From Nitrospira sp. (lineage in GTDB: Bacteria > Nitrospirota > Nitrospiria > Nitrospirales > Nitrospiraceae), in NCBI GenBank assembly GCA_019636835.1, contig JAHBWU010000012.1, forward strand, positions 1 through 57,894: a DNA stretch of 57,894 bases. Direction: 5' to 3'. The translations under genes were made by a program, and so were the position numbers. The notes beneath the pieces were generated by a model. The model worked only from the letters and a program-made list of their open reading frames with translations, was not told where the DNA came from and made no database searches. Within the stretch, counting starts at the first letter, position 1. Every line of letters begins with the position of its first letter. This document shows, piece by piece, positions 26,397 to 34,890 of the stretch.

Positions 26397-27713
26397 TCAG
26401 GAGCGTTTGGGGCGCCGGCGAGAGCAGTCCAAGGGATTGCGCAACATGATCGTCTCCGCGCGCTTGGACCCGGTGGAGATCATGTCGATTCGGCACTGGG
26501 CCAACTCTTCGATGCGAGCCAGGTAGCGTTTCGCTTCAACCGGGAGGCGCTTATAGCTGGTCGTCCCGGTCGTCGCAGTGGTCCAGCCTTTCATGCGTTG
26601 ATAGACCGGCTCGCAGTTGGTCAACACGTCCACATCAGCCGGCATGGACTTATACATGGTGCTTCCATGTCGATAGCCGGTACAGACTTTCAACTCCTTG
26701 CAGCCGTCGAGGACATCGAGTTTGGTCAGCGCCATCGAGGTGAGTCCATTCACCACGGTCGCATGACGAACCACGACCGCATCAAACCAGCCGCATCGTC
26801 TCGCCCGCCCTGTGGTCGATCCGAATTCTCGCCCTCGTTCCTGGAGTCCTCGTCCGATTTCATCGGTCAGTTCGGTTGGAAACGGCCCACTGCCGACTCT
26901 TGTCGAATAGGCCTTGGCGATGCCCATGACCGCGTCGATCATGGTGGGACCGACACCGGTGCCCGTACAGGCTCCGCCTGCCGCCGCGCTGGAGGAGGTC
27001 ACATAGGGATAGGTGCCGAAGTCCACATCCAGGTTCGTGCCCTGAGCCCCTTCGAACAGGACCGTCTTGTTCTTCTCGATGGCACGATTCAGCAACACCG
27101 TGGTGTCGGCGATGTGGGTCTTGAGTCGGTCGGCATAACCCATGTACTGATCGAAGACTTTGTCGACCTGAAAGGTCTCGACCTTATACAGTCGTTCCAG
27201 GAACCAGTTCATCTCGACAAGATTTTCTTCGAGTTTTTTCTTGAATAAGGGTGGGTTCAGCAGATCGCCCATGAGAATTCCGATCCGCGCCATCTTGTCG
27301 GCATACGAGGGCCCGATCCCGCGTCCGGTCGTGCCGATTTTCCGTGACCCTTTGGATTGTTCCGACGCGCGGTCGATCGCCTTATGATACGGGAAGATCA
27401 AGTGCGCCCGTTGACTGATGACGAAGTTCTTGCCGATCGTGATGCCCTTGGTTTGGAGCAGATCCATCTCTTCGATTAAAGAGCCGGGATCCACGACGAC
27501 GCCGTTGCCGATGACACAGGTCATTCCCCGGTACAAAATTCCCGAGGGGACAAGATGAAAAATATAGGTCCCCCGTTCGTTGATCACGGTATGCCCGGCG
27601 TTGGAGCCGCCTTGATAGCGCACAACGACGTCGGCGTCCCGGGCTAAGATGTCGACGATCTTGCCCTTGCCTTCATCGCCCCACTGAGCGCCGATGATGA
27701 CGAGATTACCCAT
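26397..27713 (-). CDS. purA: Adenylosuccinate synthetase
   Basis: The 438-residue protein starts VIIGAQWGDEGKGKIVD, the GTP-binding signature of PurA. It continues with GGSNAGHTV (catalytic His region), QRAHLIFPYHK, GIGPSYADKMAR, VLFEGAQGTNLDVDFGTYP and TTGRARRCGWFD. It couples GTP hydrolysis to the ligation of aspartate to IMP, the first step of AMP synthesis, in the cytoplasm. The C-terminus (NPLDCSRRRPKRS) is basic and a little unusual. It is transcribed alone. The leader carries a promoter and a terminator-like hairpin. Confidence 0.97.
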   Translation of the reverse strand: MGNLVIIGAQWGDEGKGKIVDILARDADVVVRYQGGSNAGHTVINERGTYIFHLVPSGILYRGMTCVIGNGVVVDPGSLIEEMDLLQTKGITIGKNFVISQRAHLIFPYHKAIDRASEQSKGSRKIGTTGRGIGPSYADKMARIGILMGDLLNPPLFKKKLEENLVEMNWFLERLYKVETFQVDKVFDQYMGYADRLKTHIADTTVLLNRAIEKNKTVLFEGAQGTNLDVDFGTYPYVTSSSAAAGGACTGTGVGPTMIDAVMGIAKAYSTRVGSGPFPTELTDEIGRGLQERGREFGSTTGRARRCGWFDAVVVRHATVVNGLTSMALTKLDVLDGCKELKVCTGYRHGSTMYKSMPADVDVLTNCEPVYQRMKGWTTATTGTTSYKRLPVEAKRYLARIEELAQCRIDMISTGSKRAETIMLRNPLDCSRRRPKRS

Positions 27714-27745
27714 AGTTGAGGATGTCCACAGCCGTCGTCCGCACG

Positions 27746-27782
27746 AAAAAATGGCTCTGACCGGATTGGGAGATCAGAGCCA
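27746..27782 (-). terminator. Intrinsic-terminator hairpin in the purA leader (candidate attenuator)
   Basis: On the minus strand TGGCTCTGA (27782-27774) pairs with TCAGAGCCA (27760-27752) and is immediately followed by six T (27751-27746). The gene upstream on this strand is over 2.5 kb away, so there is no upstream transcript for it to end. It lies between the predicted purA promoter and the ATG at 27713. Confidence 0.6.
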
Positions 27783-27791
27783 AGGGGGCTC

Positions 27792-27820
27792 ATGGTAGGT
27801 GCAGCCTATTCTTTTGTCAA
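27792..27820 (-). promoter_or_regulatory. purA: Candidate purA promoter
   Basis: TTGACA (27820-27815), a 17-base spacer and TACCAT (27797-27792) lie on the minus strand. The predicted transcription start is around 27785, just before the terminator-like stem, about 70 bases ahead of the purA ATG. Confidence 0.5.
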
Positions 27821-27993
27821 GTTGGTCATTGAGAGAGTTCGAGATACTTCGCATTCAAAGCTTTGCTCGGATTCATGACACTGTAAAGACGGCTCTGGGT
27901 CGGTTGACTGGCTCTACACTGCGTGTTAGCATGCCCACGTTGTTTCAACGCCGCAATTTTCCATATTAATTTGGTCTCTGAATCTCCCAGGGT

Positions 27994-28069
27994 GGGGCTG
28001 TAGCGCAGTTGGGAGCGCGCGTGAATGGCATTCACGAGGTCGCCGGTTCAATCCCGGCCAGCTCCACCA
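27994..28069 (+). tRNA. tRNA-Ala (anticodon GGC), CCA encoded
   Basis: Acceptor GGGGCTG pairs with CAGCTCC. The D arm is GCGC-AGTTGGGA-GCGC. The anticodon arm CGTGA-ATGGCAT-TCACG has GGC at positions 34-36, and the T arm is GCCGG-TTCAATC-CCGGC. A and then CCA close the 3' end in the genome. The GGC anticodon reads GCC, and also GCU by wobble. Confidence 0.95.
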
Positions 28070-28381
28070 AACCGCACTTCGTGCGTACCGTTGGCTATTG
28101 TGAGATTTTTCGTAATTGAGCCGACGGATGAAACCCACAAGTGTTTTGCAGTTTCCTGATAACTCGGTTGTGCCGGTCGCGCTCTTTTGAAGGTTATCGT
28201 AATCGTCGCAACCAGATACACATCCCCAAGTGATTGTAGGATCGAGAATGTTCGCTCTTCACATACCGACTAGGTTCAATTTCCTTCAGCTTCCTCGCCT
28301 CCCGACCTCCTAGCTGTTCACGTCATTGGAGTTTATCTCGGGTGACCCAATCGTCCCATTTCACACGGAAGGTTTGTGCCG

Positions 28382-30223
28382 ATGCTCCAAATTGAATCCA
28401 TCAGCAAGCAATATTCCACGAAGGTGCTGCTCACTGAGGCCTCCGCGCATCTTCGCCCGAATTCACGAGTCGGCTTGGTCGGGCCGAACGGCGCCGGGAA
28501 AACGACGCTCTTTCGCATGGTCCTTGGTGAAGAGTCGCCGGACAAAGGCTCGATCCGTAAGCGTCCTCGGCTCCGGATCGGCTACCTCCCACAGGAGCTC
28601 GAAACGATTACCGGGAAGACCGTCCTCGATGCCGCGCATCGCGATGAGTATCCTGAGCACGAAGCGAAGCGCATCTTGATGGGGCTGGGGTTTACGGAGG
28701 TCGATTTTGATCGTCATGTCGAGAAACTGTCCGGAGGCTACCGGATGCGGGTCGCGCTGGCGCATCTGCTCTTATCGAACCCCGATGTGTTGATGCTCGA
28801 CGAGCCGACCAACCATTTGGATAAACCGACCCAGCGTTGGTTCGAACAATTTCTTTTGCAATCCGGCATGACGCTCCTGATCATCAGCCACGACACGGCT
28901 TTTCTGGATCGCGTGGTCACGCATATCTGGGAACTGCGGCATCACAAGATCGAGGAATACCGAGGCAACTATTCGCTCTTCTGCAAGTTGAAAGCGGAAA
29001 AAGATGCTCAGCTGCACGCCTCGGCGGCTCGGCAGTCCAAAGAGATTGCCCGCGTTCAAAAATTCGTCGATCGCTTCCGGTACCAGGCCAACAAGGCCAG
29101 TCAGGTTCAATCGCGACTGAAGCAGCTGGACAAGGTCAAACGGATTGAAATCCAACGAGATGCAAAACGAGTCAAGTTCCGGTTTCCCCTTCCGTCAGCG
29201 AGCGGCCGCCAAGTATTGGATCTCGCCGGAGCGAGTAAACGCTACGGTGAAAAGGTCGTCTATAAGACCCTCGATTTTTCCATGGAGCGTGGCCAACGTG
29301 TCGCGCTGGTCGGTGAAAACGGAGCGGGGAAAAGCACTCTCTTGAAGATGCTCGCGGGTGTGCTTCCTCTCGATACCGGCACCAGAACCGTGGGGCATGG
29401 GGTGAGCTTACACTACTTTGCTCAGCATCAGGCGGAAACCTTGAACCCCGAACACTCGATTCTCGAATCGCTCGAAGAAGTCACCAAACATGCGGAGATG
29501 AATTTTTTGCGTGGGATCGCGGGCGCCTTCTTGTTTTCCGGCCAGGATCAGAAAAAACCGATCAAGGCATTGAGTGGTGGTGAGCGGAACCGGGTGGCCT
29601 TAGCCCGCATGCTGGTTGAGCCGGCCAATACCTTGCTTCTCGACGAGCCGACGAATCATTTGGACCCGGCCTCGGTGGATGTGCTCACCGATGCACTGGC
29701 TGAATTCCCCGGCACCATCATCTTCATTTCCCATGACCCGACGTTTCTGGCGCGCATCGCCACCCGAGTCGTTGAGATCGAAGAGGGACAAGCCCGAAAC
29801 TACATCGGCGATTATGAGTACTACCTGTGGAAGAAGGCTCAGGAATTCGAATCGATCAAGGAAACAAGCGACGACCTTGAGGGAGCCGCGCAACCCGCGT
29901 CTTCCGGCCCTACCCGCGCGATGGCACAGCAAGTTCAGCCAAAAGCGCGAGGAGGAGAGCGACGCGACTTGACCAAGACCCACGCACGATTGGAAAAGCA
30001 GGTGTCCCGAGCGGAATCAGAAATTACCGAGGCTGAGACCAAGATCAAGGCGCGCGAAGCGGAGTTGGCCGATCCAAAACTCTACGCCGAGTTCGACCGT
30101 TGGAACCTCCTGCATCAAGAACAGGAGGACTGGAAGCGCGATCTCGAACGACTGACCGCGCGCTGGGAATCGCTGTCGGCAGAACTAGAAGAGGTGAAAC
30201 AACAGCTGGTGTCCATGGGCTAA
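28382..30223 (+). CDS. ABC-F family ATPase (Uup/EttA-like)
   Basis: About 613 residues with two ABC domains in one chain and no membrane segments. Domain 1 has Walker A GPNGAGKTT, signature LSGGYRMR and LMLDEPTNHLD; domain 2 has GENGAGKST, LSGGERNR and LLLDEPTNHLD. The 80-residue ABC-F linker between them is present (SKEIARVQKFVDRFRYQANKA region). A coiled-coil tail near residues 525-610 resembles that of Uup. Such proteins act on ribosomes or DNA structures. The ATG at 28382 has GGAAGG eight bases upstream, while a GTG at 28376 is too close. Its exact subfamily is uncertain. Confidence 0.92.
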   Translation: MLQIESISKQYSTKVLLTEASAHLRPNSRVGLVGPNGAGKTTLFRMVLGEESPDKGSIRKRPRLRIGYLPQELETITGKTVLDAAHRDEYPEHEAKRILMGLGFTEVDFDRHVEKLSGGYRMRVALAHLLLSNPDVLMLDEPTNHLDKPTQRWFEQFLLQSGMTLLIISHDTAFLDRVVTHIWELRHHKIEEYRGNYSLFCKLKAEKDAQLHASAARQSKEIARVQKFVDRFRYQANKASQVQSRLKQLDKVKRIEIQRDAKRVKFRFPLPSASGRQVLDLAGASKRYGEKVVYKTLDFSMERGQRVALVGENGAGKSTLLKMLAGVLPLDTGTRTVGHGVSLHYFAQHQAETLNPEHSILESLEEVTKHAEMNFLRGIAGAFLFSGQDQKKPIKALSGGERNRVALARMLVEPANTLLLDEPTNHLDPASVDVLTDALAEFPGTIIFISHDPTFLARIATRVVEIEEGQARNYIGDYEYYLWKKAQEFESIKETSDDLEGAAQPASSGPTRAMAQQVQPKARGGERRDLTKTHARLEKQVSRAESEITEAETKIKAREAELADPKLYAEFDRWNLLHQEQEDWKRDLERLTARWESLSAELEEVKQQLVSMG

Positions 30224-30294
30224 CGGATTCTCCACACCATGGCTTGGTACGCTGGTTATCGATGGACCACGTGACGGCGTTACGGACGGGAACG

Positions 30295-30687
30295 TTAGAC
30301 GGAGGCTTTGAGCGTTTCTTCCAGATAGTAGTACAACCAGCGGTTCTTCTCTTTCGTCACCAATTCATCCCAAACAACCCCGATCAAGAATCCCTTCTTT
30401 TCCCAGGGCCTGACCCAGGCGACGGTCCCATCGAGCTTTTCCTGTTGCTCGACGCGATCGGAATCGAGGAAGGCGAGCGAGACGGTGACTCTCTCGTTTG
30501 ATGGGAAGCGCTCTTTGGTGTGAAGCCCGGCCCCGATCTTGTTCACATTGTCCAGGACTGCAGTGCAGGCGCGTCCGCCGCTCTTCGGCGACATCAAGGC
30601 GGAGCCGACCAAAGTGGCTCGGACAAATTTTCTCCGCTCACTCAGTGCAGCGACGCTGGCCGACGGTTTTCCTTCCCCTCGCTTCAT
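30295..30687 (-). CDS. PilZ-domain protein
   Basis: The 130-residue protein has ERRKFVR near the start, corresponding to the RxxxR c-di-GMP-binding box. NVNKIGAGLHT follows where the D/NxSxxG box is expected, with only a partial match, and the strands LDGTVAWVRP and FLIGVVWDEL fit the PilZ barrel. PilZ proteins bind c-di-GMP and modulate motility, polysaccharide or secretion. It lies 50 bp after rarA on the same strand. The second box lacks the canonical Ser, so binding affinity is uncertain. Confidence 0.7.
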   Translation of the reverse strand: MKRGEGKPSASVAALSERRKFVRATLVGSALMSPKSGGRACTAVLDNVNKIGAGLHTKERFPSNERVTVSLAFLDSDRVEQQEKLDGTVAWVRPWEKKGFLIGVVWDELVTKEKNRWLYYYLEETLKASV

Positions 30688-30737
30688 TACTCTAAGTATA
30701 ACCGATTAGACAAGAAAGTAAACTAGGATAATTGGCC

Positions 30738-32036
30738 CTATTCCGGCGGCTTAGGGCGGTAGTATCGTCTATCTTTGAGTGGCGTCGGCAGGTGGGTTTG
30801 TTCGGTTCGTGCCCGTGGGTCGTCATGGACATAGCGATAGTCGGTTCCATAGCCGAGATCCCTCATCAGGGACGTCACGGCATTTCGGAGATGGAGCGGA
30901 ACAGCCAGATTCCCGTGAGTTTTCGCATCTTTCAGGGCTTCCAACAGACCGACGTAGGAGGCGTTGTCCTTGGGCCGTGATGCCAGGTAGGTGGTGCCTT
31001 GAGCCAGATTGATCTGCGCCTCCGGGAGTCCTACGAACTGGACCGCTTGTGCCACGGATGTGGCCACGAGAAGGGCCGATGGATCGGCATTGCCGATATC
31101 CTCGGACGCAAAAATCACCATCCGTCTGGCGATGAATTTCGGATCTTCGCCGACATTCAGCATCCGAGCCAGCCAGTAGAGCGCTCCGTTCGCATCAGAA
31201 TCGCGAAGGCTTTTGATGTACGCCGAGATGACATTGTAGTGTTCTTCGCCTGTCTTGTCGTACCGCAGTGCCTTCTTACCCAGCGCCGCTTCCAGCATCG
31301 ATCCGTCCATCACACGCACACCATCAGGTCCAGCCGGCGCTTGCGTCACCACAAATTCCAGCGATGTGAGCAGCGCCCGCGCATCACCATTGCCGAATGA
31401 GATCAATCGTTGTCGAGCATCCGGTAAGAAGCGCACCTTCCATTTTCCCAGCCCTTGCTCGATATCAGTGAGCGCACGATCAAGAATCCGGCCCAACGCG
31501 TCCTCAGTAAGCGGCTTGAGGACAATGACCAAAGACCGCGACAGCAGCGGACTGATGACCTCAAAGGAAGGATTCTCCGTAGTCGCACCGACCAGAATGA
31601 CCGTGCCTCGTTCGACATGGGGAAGGAAGGCATCTTGCTGCGCCTTGTTGAACCGATGGATCTCATCCACAAAGAGAATGGTCCGTTGACCGTTACTCCC
31701 TCGGCGTTGCTCGGCGGCCTTGATGATTATGCGCAATTCCGGCACGCCGCTGGTCACAGCCGAGAAGGGAACAAACTGGGCTTTGGTATGCCGGGCAATG
31801 AGATGGGCCAGGGTCGTCTTTCCCGAACCGGGTGGTCCCCAGAAGATGACGGAAGAAAGCCGGTCGGCTTCAATCGCCTTTCGCAAGGGACAATCCGGGC
31901 CGACAATCTCGTCTTGCCCGACGAAATCGACAAACTCACGCGGCCGCATCCGCTCGGCGAGCGGGGCCTCAACCGTATCTTGGGAGGCTTCGGAGGGGGT
32001 GAACAGATCAGGGGCCTGATCGCGAGAGCGGGTCAT
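30738..32036 (-). CDS. rarA: Replication-associated recombination protein A (RarA/MgsA-like AAA ATPase)
   Basis: About 432 residues from the ATG at 32036, which has GAGGAG four bases upstream; a longer frame from 32222 is not supported. The text includes RMRPREFVDFVGQDEI, Walker A GPPGSGKTT (about residues 67-75), Walker B FVDEIHRFNKAQQDAF and sensor GATTENPSFEV. The C-terminal tetramerisation part has GEEHYNVISAYIKSLR and ALYWLARML. RarA acts at stalled replication forks. Its start is only about 110 bp from the divergent hydrolase start. Confidence 0.95.
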   Translation of the reverse strand: MTRSRDQAPDLFTPSEASQDTVEAPLAERMRPREFVDFVGQDEIVGPDCPLRKAIEADRLSSVIFWGPPGSGKTTLAHLIARHTKAQFVPFSAVTSGVPELRIIIKAAEQRRGSNGQRTILFVDEIHRFNKAQQDAFLPHVERGTVILVGATTENPSFEVISPLLSRSLVIVLKPLTEDALGRILDRALTDIEQGLGKWKVRFLPDARQRLISFGNGDARALLTSLEFVVTQAPAGPDGVRVMDGSMLEAALGKKALRYDKTGEEHYNVISAYIKSLRDSDANGALYWLARMLNVGEDPKFIARRMVIFASEDIGNADPSALLVATSVAQAVQFVGLPEAQINLAQGTTYLASRPKDNASYVGLLEALKDAKTHGNLAVPLHLRNAVTSLMRDLGYGTDYRYVHDDPRARTEQTHLPTPLKDRRYYRPKPPE

Positions 32037-32147
32037 CGCACTCCTCGGGAATAACACGAATTGTATACGTCGCTCCGTAGGATCGCAAACGGCCTCTTGA
32101 CCATACAGACAGCCCGGTGGTACGAACACTGCACTTCGGAGCAGACC

Positions 32148-32954
32148 GTGCAAGCCCAGATTAACGGCATCACCCTCGCGTTCAACGATCAGGGGACAGG
32201 CCTTCCCATCATCTTTCTCCATGCCTTTCCGCTCAATCGAACGATGTGGGCAAAGCAGGAGGAAGCGCTTTCGTCACAGTTCCGAGTTATTACGATCGAC
32301 CTGCGCGGGCACGGTGAATCCGATGCGCCGCTCCGGCACTATTCTCTCGATCAAGCAGCCGATGATGTCCATGGTCTGCTTGATGACCTGTCGATCCGAC
32401 AAGCGGTCTTCGTCGGACTTTCCATGGGAGGGTACATCCTGTTCGCGTTCTATCGAAAGTATGCCGACTCCGTCAAAGGACTGGTACTGGCCGATACGAA
32501 AGCTCAGGCAGATACCGACGAAGGGAAACAGGCGCGGTTTGAGATGGCTCAGATCGCGTACAAACAAGGAGCGAGGGCGATCGCCGACATTATGATTCCC
32601 AAGCTGCTGAGTCCCGCAACGATCCAGACGAGGCCGGAGCTGGTTCAGCGCGTGCGCACGATGATCGAGGGCAACCAAGTCAGCGGCATAGCGGGGGACT
32701 TAATGGCAATGGCAGGGAGGCCCGATTCCATCACACTTCTAAAACAGATGACTTGTCCTACTCAAATTATCGTCGGTGACCTGGATCTCCCCACCCCGCC
32801 TTCCGATGCCAAGCTTATGGCCGATCAGATTCCCAATGTCCACTTGGCCATTATTCCAGGTGCCGCCCATCTTTCGAACCTGGAGCAGCCCGGGCTGTTC
32901 AACGAAACCGTCCGTTCTTTTGTGTCGAATGTCCAGGATAAACGAGGCGGGTGA
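32148..32954 (+). CDS. Alpha/beta-hydrolase
   Basis: About 268 residues from the GTG at 32148, with GGAG six bases upstream. Features are the oxyanion region FLHAFPLNRTMW, DLRGHGES, the nucleophile elbow GLSMGGY (Ser), an acid near GDLDLPTPPS and the late His in PGAAHLSNLEQP. The text closely follows beta-ketoadipate enol-lactonase/MhpC-type hydrolases, but the substrate cannot be assigned. The start faces rarA across a short divergent gap, and the gene ends 19 bp before the convergent folE. Confidence 0.85.
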   Translation: MQAQINGITLAFNDQGTGLPIIFLHAFPLNRTMWAKQEEALSSQFRVITIDLRGHGESDAPLRHYSLDQAADDVHGLLDDLSIRQAVFVGLSMGGYILFAFYRKYADSVKGLVLADTKAQADTDEGKQARFEMAQIAYKQGARAIADIMIPKLLSPATIQTRPELVQRVRTMIEGNQVSGIAGDLMAMAGRPDSITLLKQMTCPTQIIVGDLDLPTPPSDAKLMADQIPNVHLAIIPGAAHLSNLEQPGLFNETVRSFVSNVQDKRGG

Positions 32955-32973
32955 GAGGGCACTCTGCAAACAA

Positions 32974-33642
32974 TCACTCGGGATCGCCGACGCTACCTCG
33001 TCGAATCAATTTTAAAAACTCTTCGCGAGTCTGTGATTGGCTGCGAAATGCTCCCAACATGGAGCTGGTGACGGCGATCGTGTTCTGTTTTTCCACGCCA
33101 CGCATCATCATGCAGAGATGTCGCGCTTCGACGACGACTCCGACGCCGTGCGCGCTCAACTTGCTGCTCAGAGTTTCGGCGATCTGAACCGTCAACCGTT
33201 CCTGTACTTGGAGTCGCCTTGAGAAGGTATCGACAATTCGCGGGATCTTACTGAGGCCGACGACTTTCTTGTTCGGCAAGTAGCCGACATGAACTCTGCC
33301 GAAAAACGGGAGCAGATGGTGCTCACACATACTGAAGAAATCGATGTCTTTGACGATGACCATCTCGTCGTATTCGATCGGAAACAACGCACCGTTCAAC
33401 AGATGGTCGATGTCACGCTGATAGCCCTGCGTCATAAAAGCCAGGGCTTTGGCCACGCGCTCGGGTGTTTTCAGCAAACCGTTGCGGCCCGGCTTTTCTC
33501 CGAGAGCGAGTAGCATCTCGGTGACCAGCGACTGGAGCACCGGTAAATCCGTCGGCTTCCCACTTCCGCCGGTGTCCTCGACTGATTCTCGTCTTTTCTC
33601 TCTCTTCTGTTGCTTCCTCACTCCGTTTCCTCGTCGTGTCAA
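32974..33642 (-). CDS. folE: GTP cyclohydrolase I
   Basis: The 222-residue protein has [13 protein letters not shown], the zinc and catalytic region [19 protein letters not shown] (Cys106, His108-109), [23 protein letters not shown] and [11 protein letters not shown]. It converts GTP to dihydroneopterin triphosphate for folate or pterins. Its start overlaps the stop of the PTPS gene by four bases (ATGA), so the two are translationally coupled. It is the last gene of the minus-strand run starting at nuoF. The N-terminal 30 residues are charged and variable. Confidence 0.96.
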   Translation of the reverse strand: MTRRGNGVRKQQKREKRRESVEDTGGSGKPTDLPVLQSLVTEMLLALGEKPGRNGLLKTPERVAKALAFMTQGYQRDIDHLLNGALFPIEYDEMVIVKDIDFFSMCEHHLLPFFGRVHVGYLPNKKVVGLSKIPRIVDTFSRRLQVQERLTVQIAETLSSKLSAHGVGVVVEARHLCMMMRGVEKQNTIAVTSSMLGAFRSQSQTREEFLKLIRRGSVGDPE

Positions 33643-34043
33643 GCGACGCCCGCATATTCGAAGTAGTTGTCCCTCGTCTCGATGACACCTACCTTATGCA
33701 GACACCCCGCAGGCAATTGGGGCTCCAAAATGTCCCAGATCAATTTGACGATGTTCTCCCCGGTGGTCGTCAGTTCTGCCAACGCCGGGTCACTATTGAG
33801 ATCATGATGATCGAACCGATCGATAATCCTCTCGTTGACCAGCCGGTCGAGACGGTTGAGATCACAAGGCTCTTGTGTCGCTCCGCTCGTGATCGTGACC
33901 AGCACGACGTAGTTATGCCCGTGGCCATTCGGATTATTACATTTTCCGAACGCAGCCCAGTTCTCTTCAGGCGACAGCTGGTCCGTGTGAAGCCGGTGTG
34001 CGGCGCAAAACCGATAGCGCCTTGTCACATATGCCTGTGACAT
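33639..34043 (-). CDS. 6-pyruvoyl-tetrahydropterin synthase / QueD family protein
   Basis: About 134 residues from the ATG at 34043 (the frame upstream to 34109 is not preferred). FCAAHRL provides one Zn His. [14 protein letters not shown] supplies the catalytic Cys35 with two more Zn His, and RFDHHDLN supplies the catalytic His. The Cys and the [12 protein letters not shown] wording match animal-type PTPS very closely. The enzyme uses dihydroneopterin triphosphate, the product of the overlapping folE gene. Products could be 6-pyruvoyl-tetrahydropterin or the queuosine precursor; no other que or sepiapterin gene is in the window. Confidence 0.88.
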   Translation of the reverse strand: MSQAYVTRRYRFCAAHRLHTDQLSPEENWAAFGKCNNPNGHGHNYVVLVTITSGATQEPCDLNRLDRLVNERIIDRFDHHDLNSDPALAELTTTGENIVKLIWDILEPQLPAGCLHKVGVIETRDNYFEYAGVA

Positions 34044-34152
34044 TCGATCGTCTGTCTCTGGGAGTGGAATCAAAATCCAGGACCGCTCAGGTGCGAGCGG
34101 TCCTGGCATGGAGGTCCTTTATCAGCTTTCGTACGGCGTGCCGTATCGGCGC

Positions 34153-34473
34153 TTACGCACTAAACGAGCTGCCGCAGCCGCACGTCGTTTTGGCCTGAGG
34201 ATTCTTAATCGAGAAGCCCGAGCCTTGCACGCTGTCGACGTAATCGACTTCCGCACCTTGAAGCAGCGGCGCGCTCTGGGAATCCATGATGAGCTTCACA
34301 TCACCCTTTTCAATGATGGTATCGTCTTCTGCCATTTTGGATTCAAAGGCCATCCCGTACTGATAGCCATGGCACCCGCCGCCGCGGACGTACACCCGCA
34401 ATCCGACGATGTCTTTTTCCTCGGCCATCAACTCCTTGATTTTCTGCTCCGCCACCGGCGTGATTGTAACCAT
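34153..34473 (-). CDS. erpA: Iron-sulfur cluster insertion/carrier protein (ErpA/IscA/HesB family)
   Basis: The 106-residue A-type carrier has the three conserved cysteines: GGGCHGYQYG (Cys34) and TTCGCGS (Cys98, Cys100). It also has the family text ITPVAEQKIKELM and VKLIMDSQSAPLLQGAEVDYVDS. It delivers Fe-S clusters to apo-proteins in the cytoplasm. It follows a ferredoxin gene and a NuoF-like gene on the same strand, whose products both need clusters. The choice of ErpA over IscA is not certain. Confidence 0.9.
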   Translation of the reverse strand: MVTITPVAEQKIKELMAEEKDIVGLRVYVRGGGCHGYQYGMAFESKMAEDDTIIEKGDVKLIMDSQSAPLLQGAEVDYVDSVQGSGFSIKNPQAKTTCGCGSSFSA

Positions 34474-34519
34474 CGTCTTCCTCCTCTATAGATCAGTCCC
34501 GCACTCACGGGATAGAATG

Positions 34520-34882
34520 TTAGTCTAACACCTCTCTCTCGAATATCAACCCCTTGCTTTCTGTTGTCGTTGTCGCCGGATTCCCCCATTTGGCTTCCGG
34601 CACGCGCACGACGACATCCCCCAAGACACGTGCCTGACATGCAAGGCGATGCCATGGCTCCGTCAATGCTTCTCGATCCAGCAAATCTTGCTCATCGAAA
34701 TCGATCTCCGAGAGATGCTCATGCCCCATTTGGACCTCCACTCGGCAGGTCGTGCAGGAGGCATTTCCTCCACAGTCATGATTCAACCGGAACCCCACTT
34801 CTTTTGCGGCATCGAGGAGGGAAATGTTCTCTTCCACTTCCCCGCTTCGCCCGTCCGAATGAAGAAAAGTCACCCGCGGCAT
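34520..34882 (-). CDS. [2Fe-2S] ferredoxin
   Basis: About 120 residues from the ATG at 34882, with AGGAGGAG four bases upstream. The cluster ligands are Cys37, Cys43, Cys46 and Cys82 (DCGGNASCTTC and RLACQ), in the C-x5-C-x2-C spacing of adrenodoxin-type ferredoxins. It starts eight bases after the NuoF-like stop, so it is probably an electron partner of that flavoprotein. The tail is extended and basic to neutral. Confidence 0.9.
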   Translation of the reverse strand: MPRVTFLHSDGRSGEVEENISLLDAAKEVGFRLNHDCGGNASCTTCRVEVQMGHEHLSEIDFDEQDLLDREALTEPWHRLACQARVLGDVVVRVPEAKWGNPATTTTESKGLIFEREVLD

Positions 34883-34890
34883 GACTCCTC

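Noticed and set aside
26163..27248. 361-codon plus-strand frame opposite purA
   Set aside because: It is antisense to an unmistakable PurA sequence and lacks a ribosome binding site.
27826..28138. Short minus-strand frames covering the tRNA
   Set aside because: They translate the complement of tRNA-Ala, a common false prediction.
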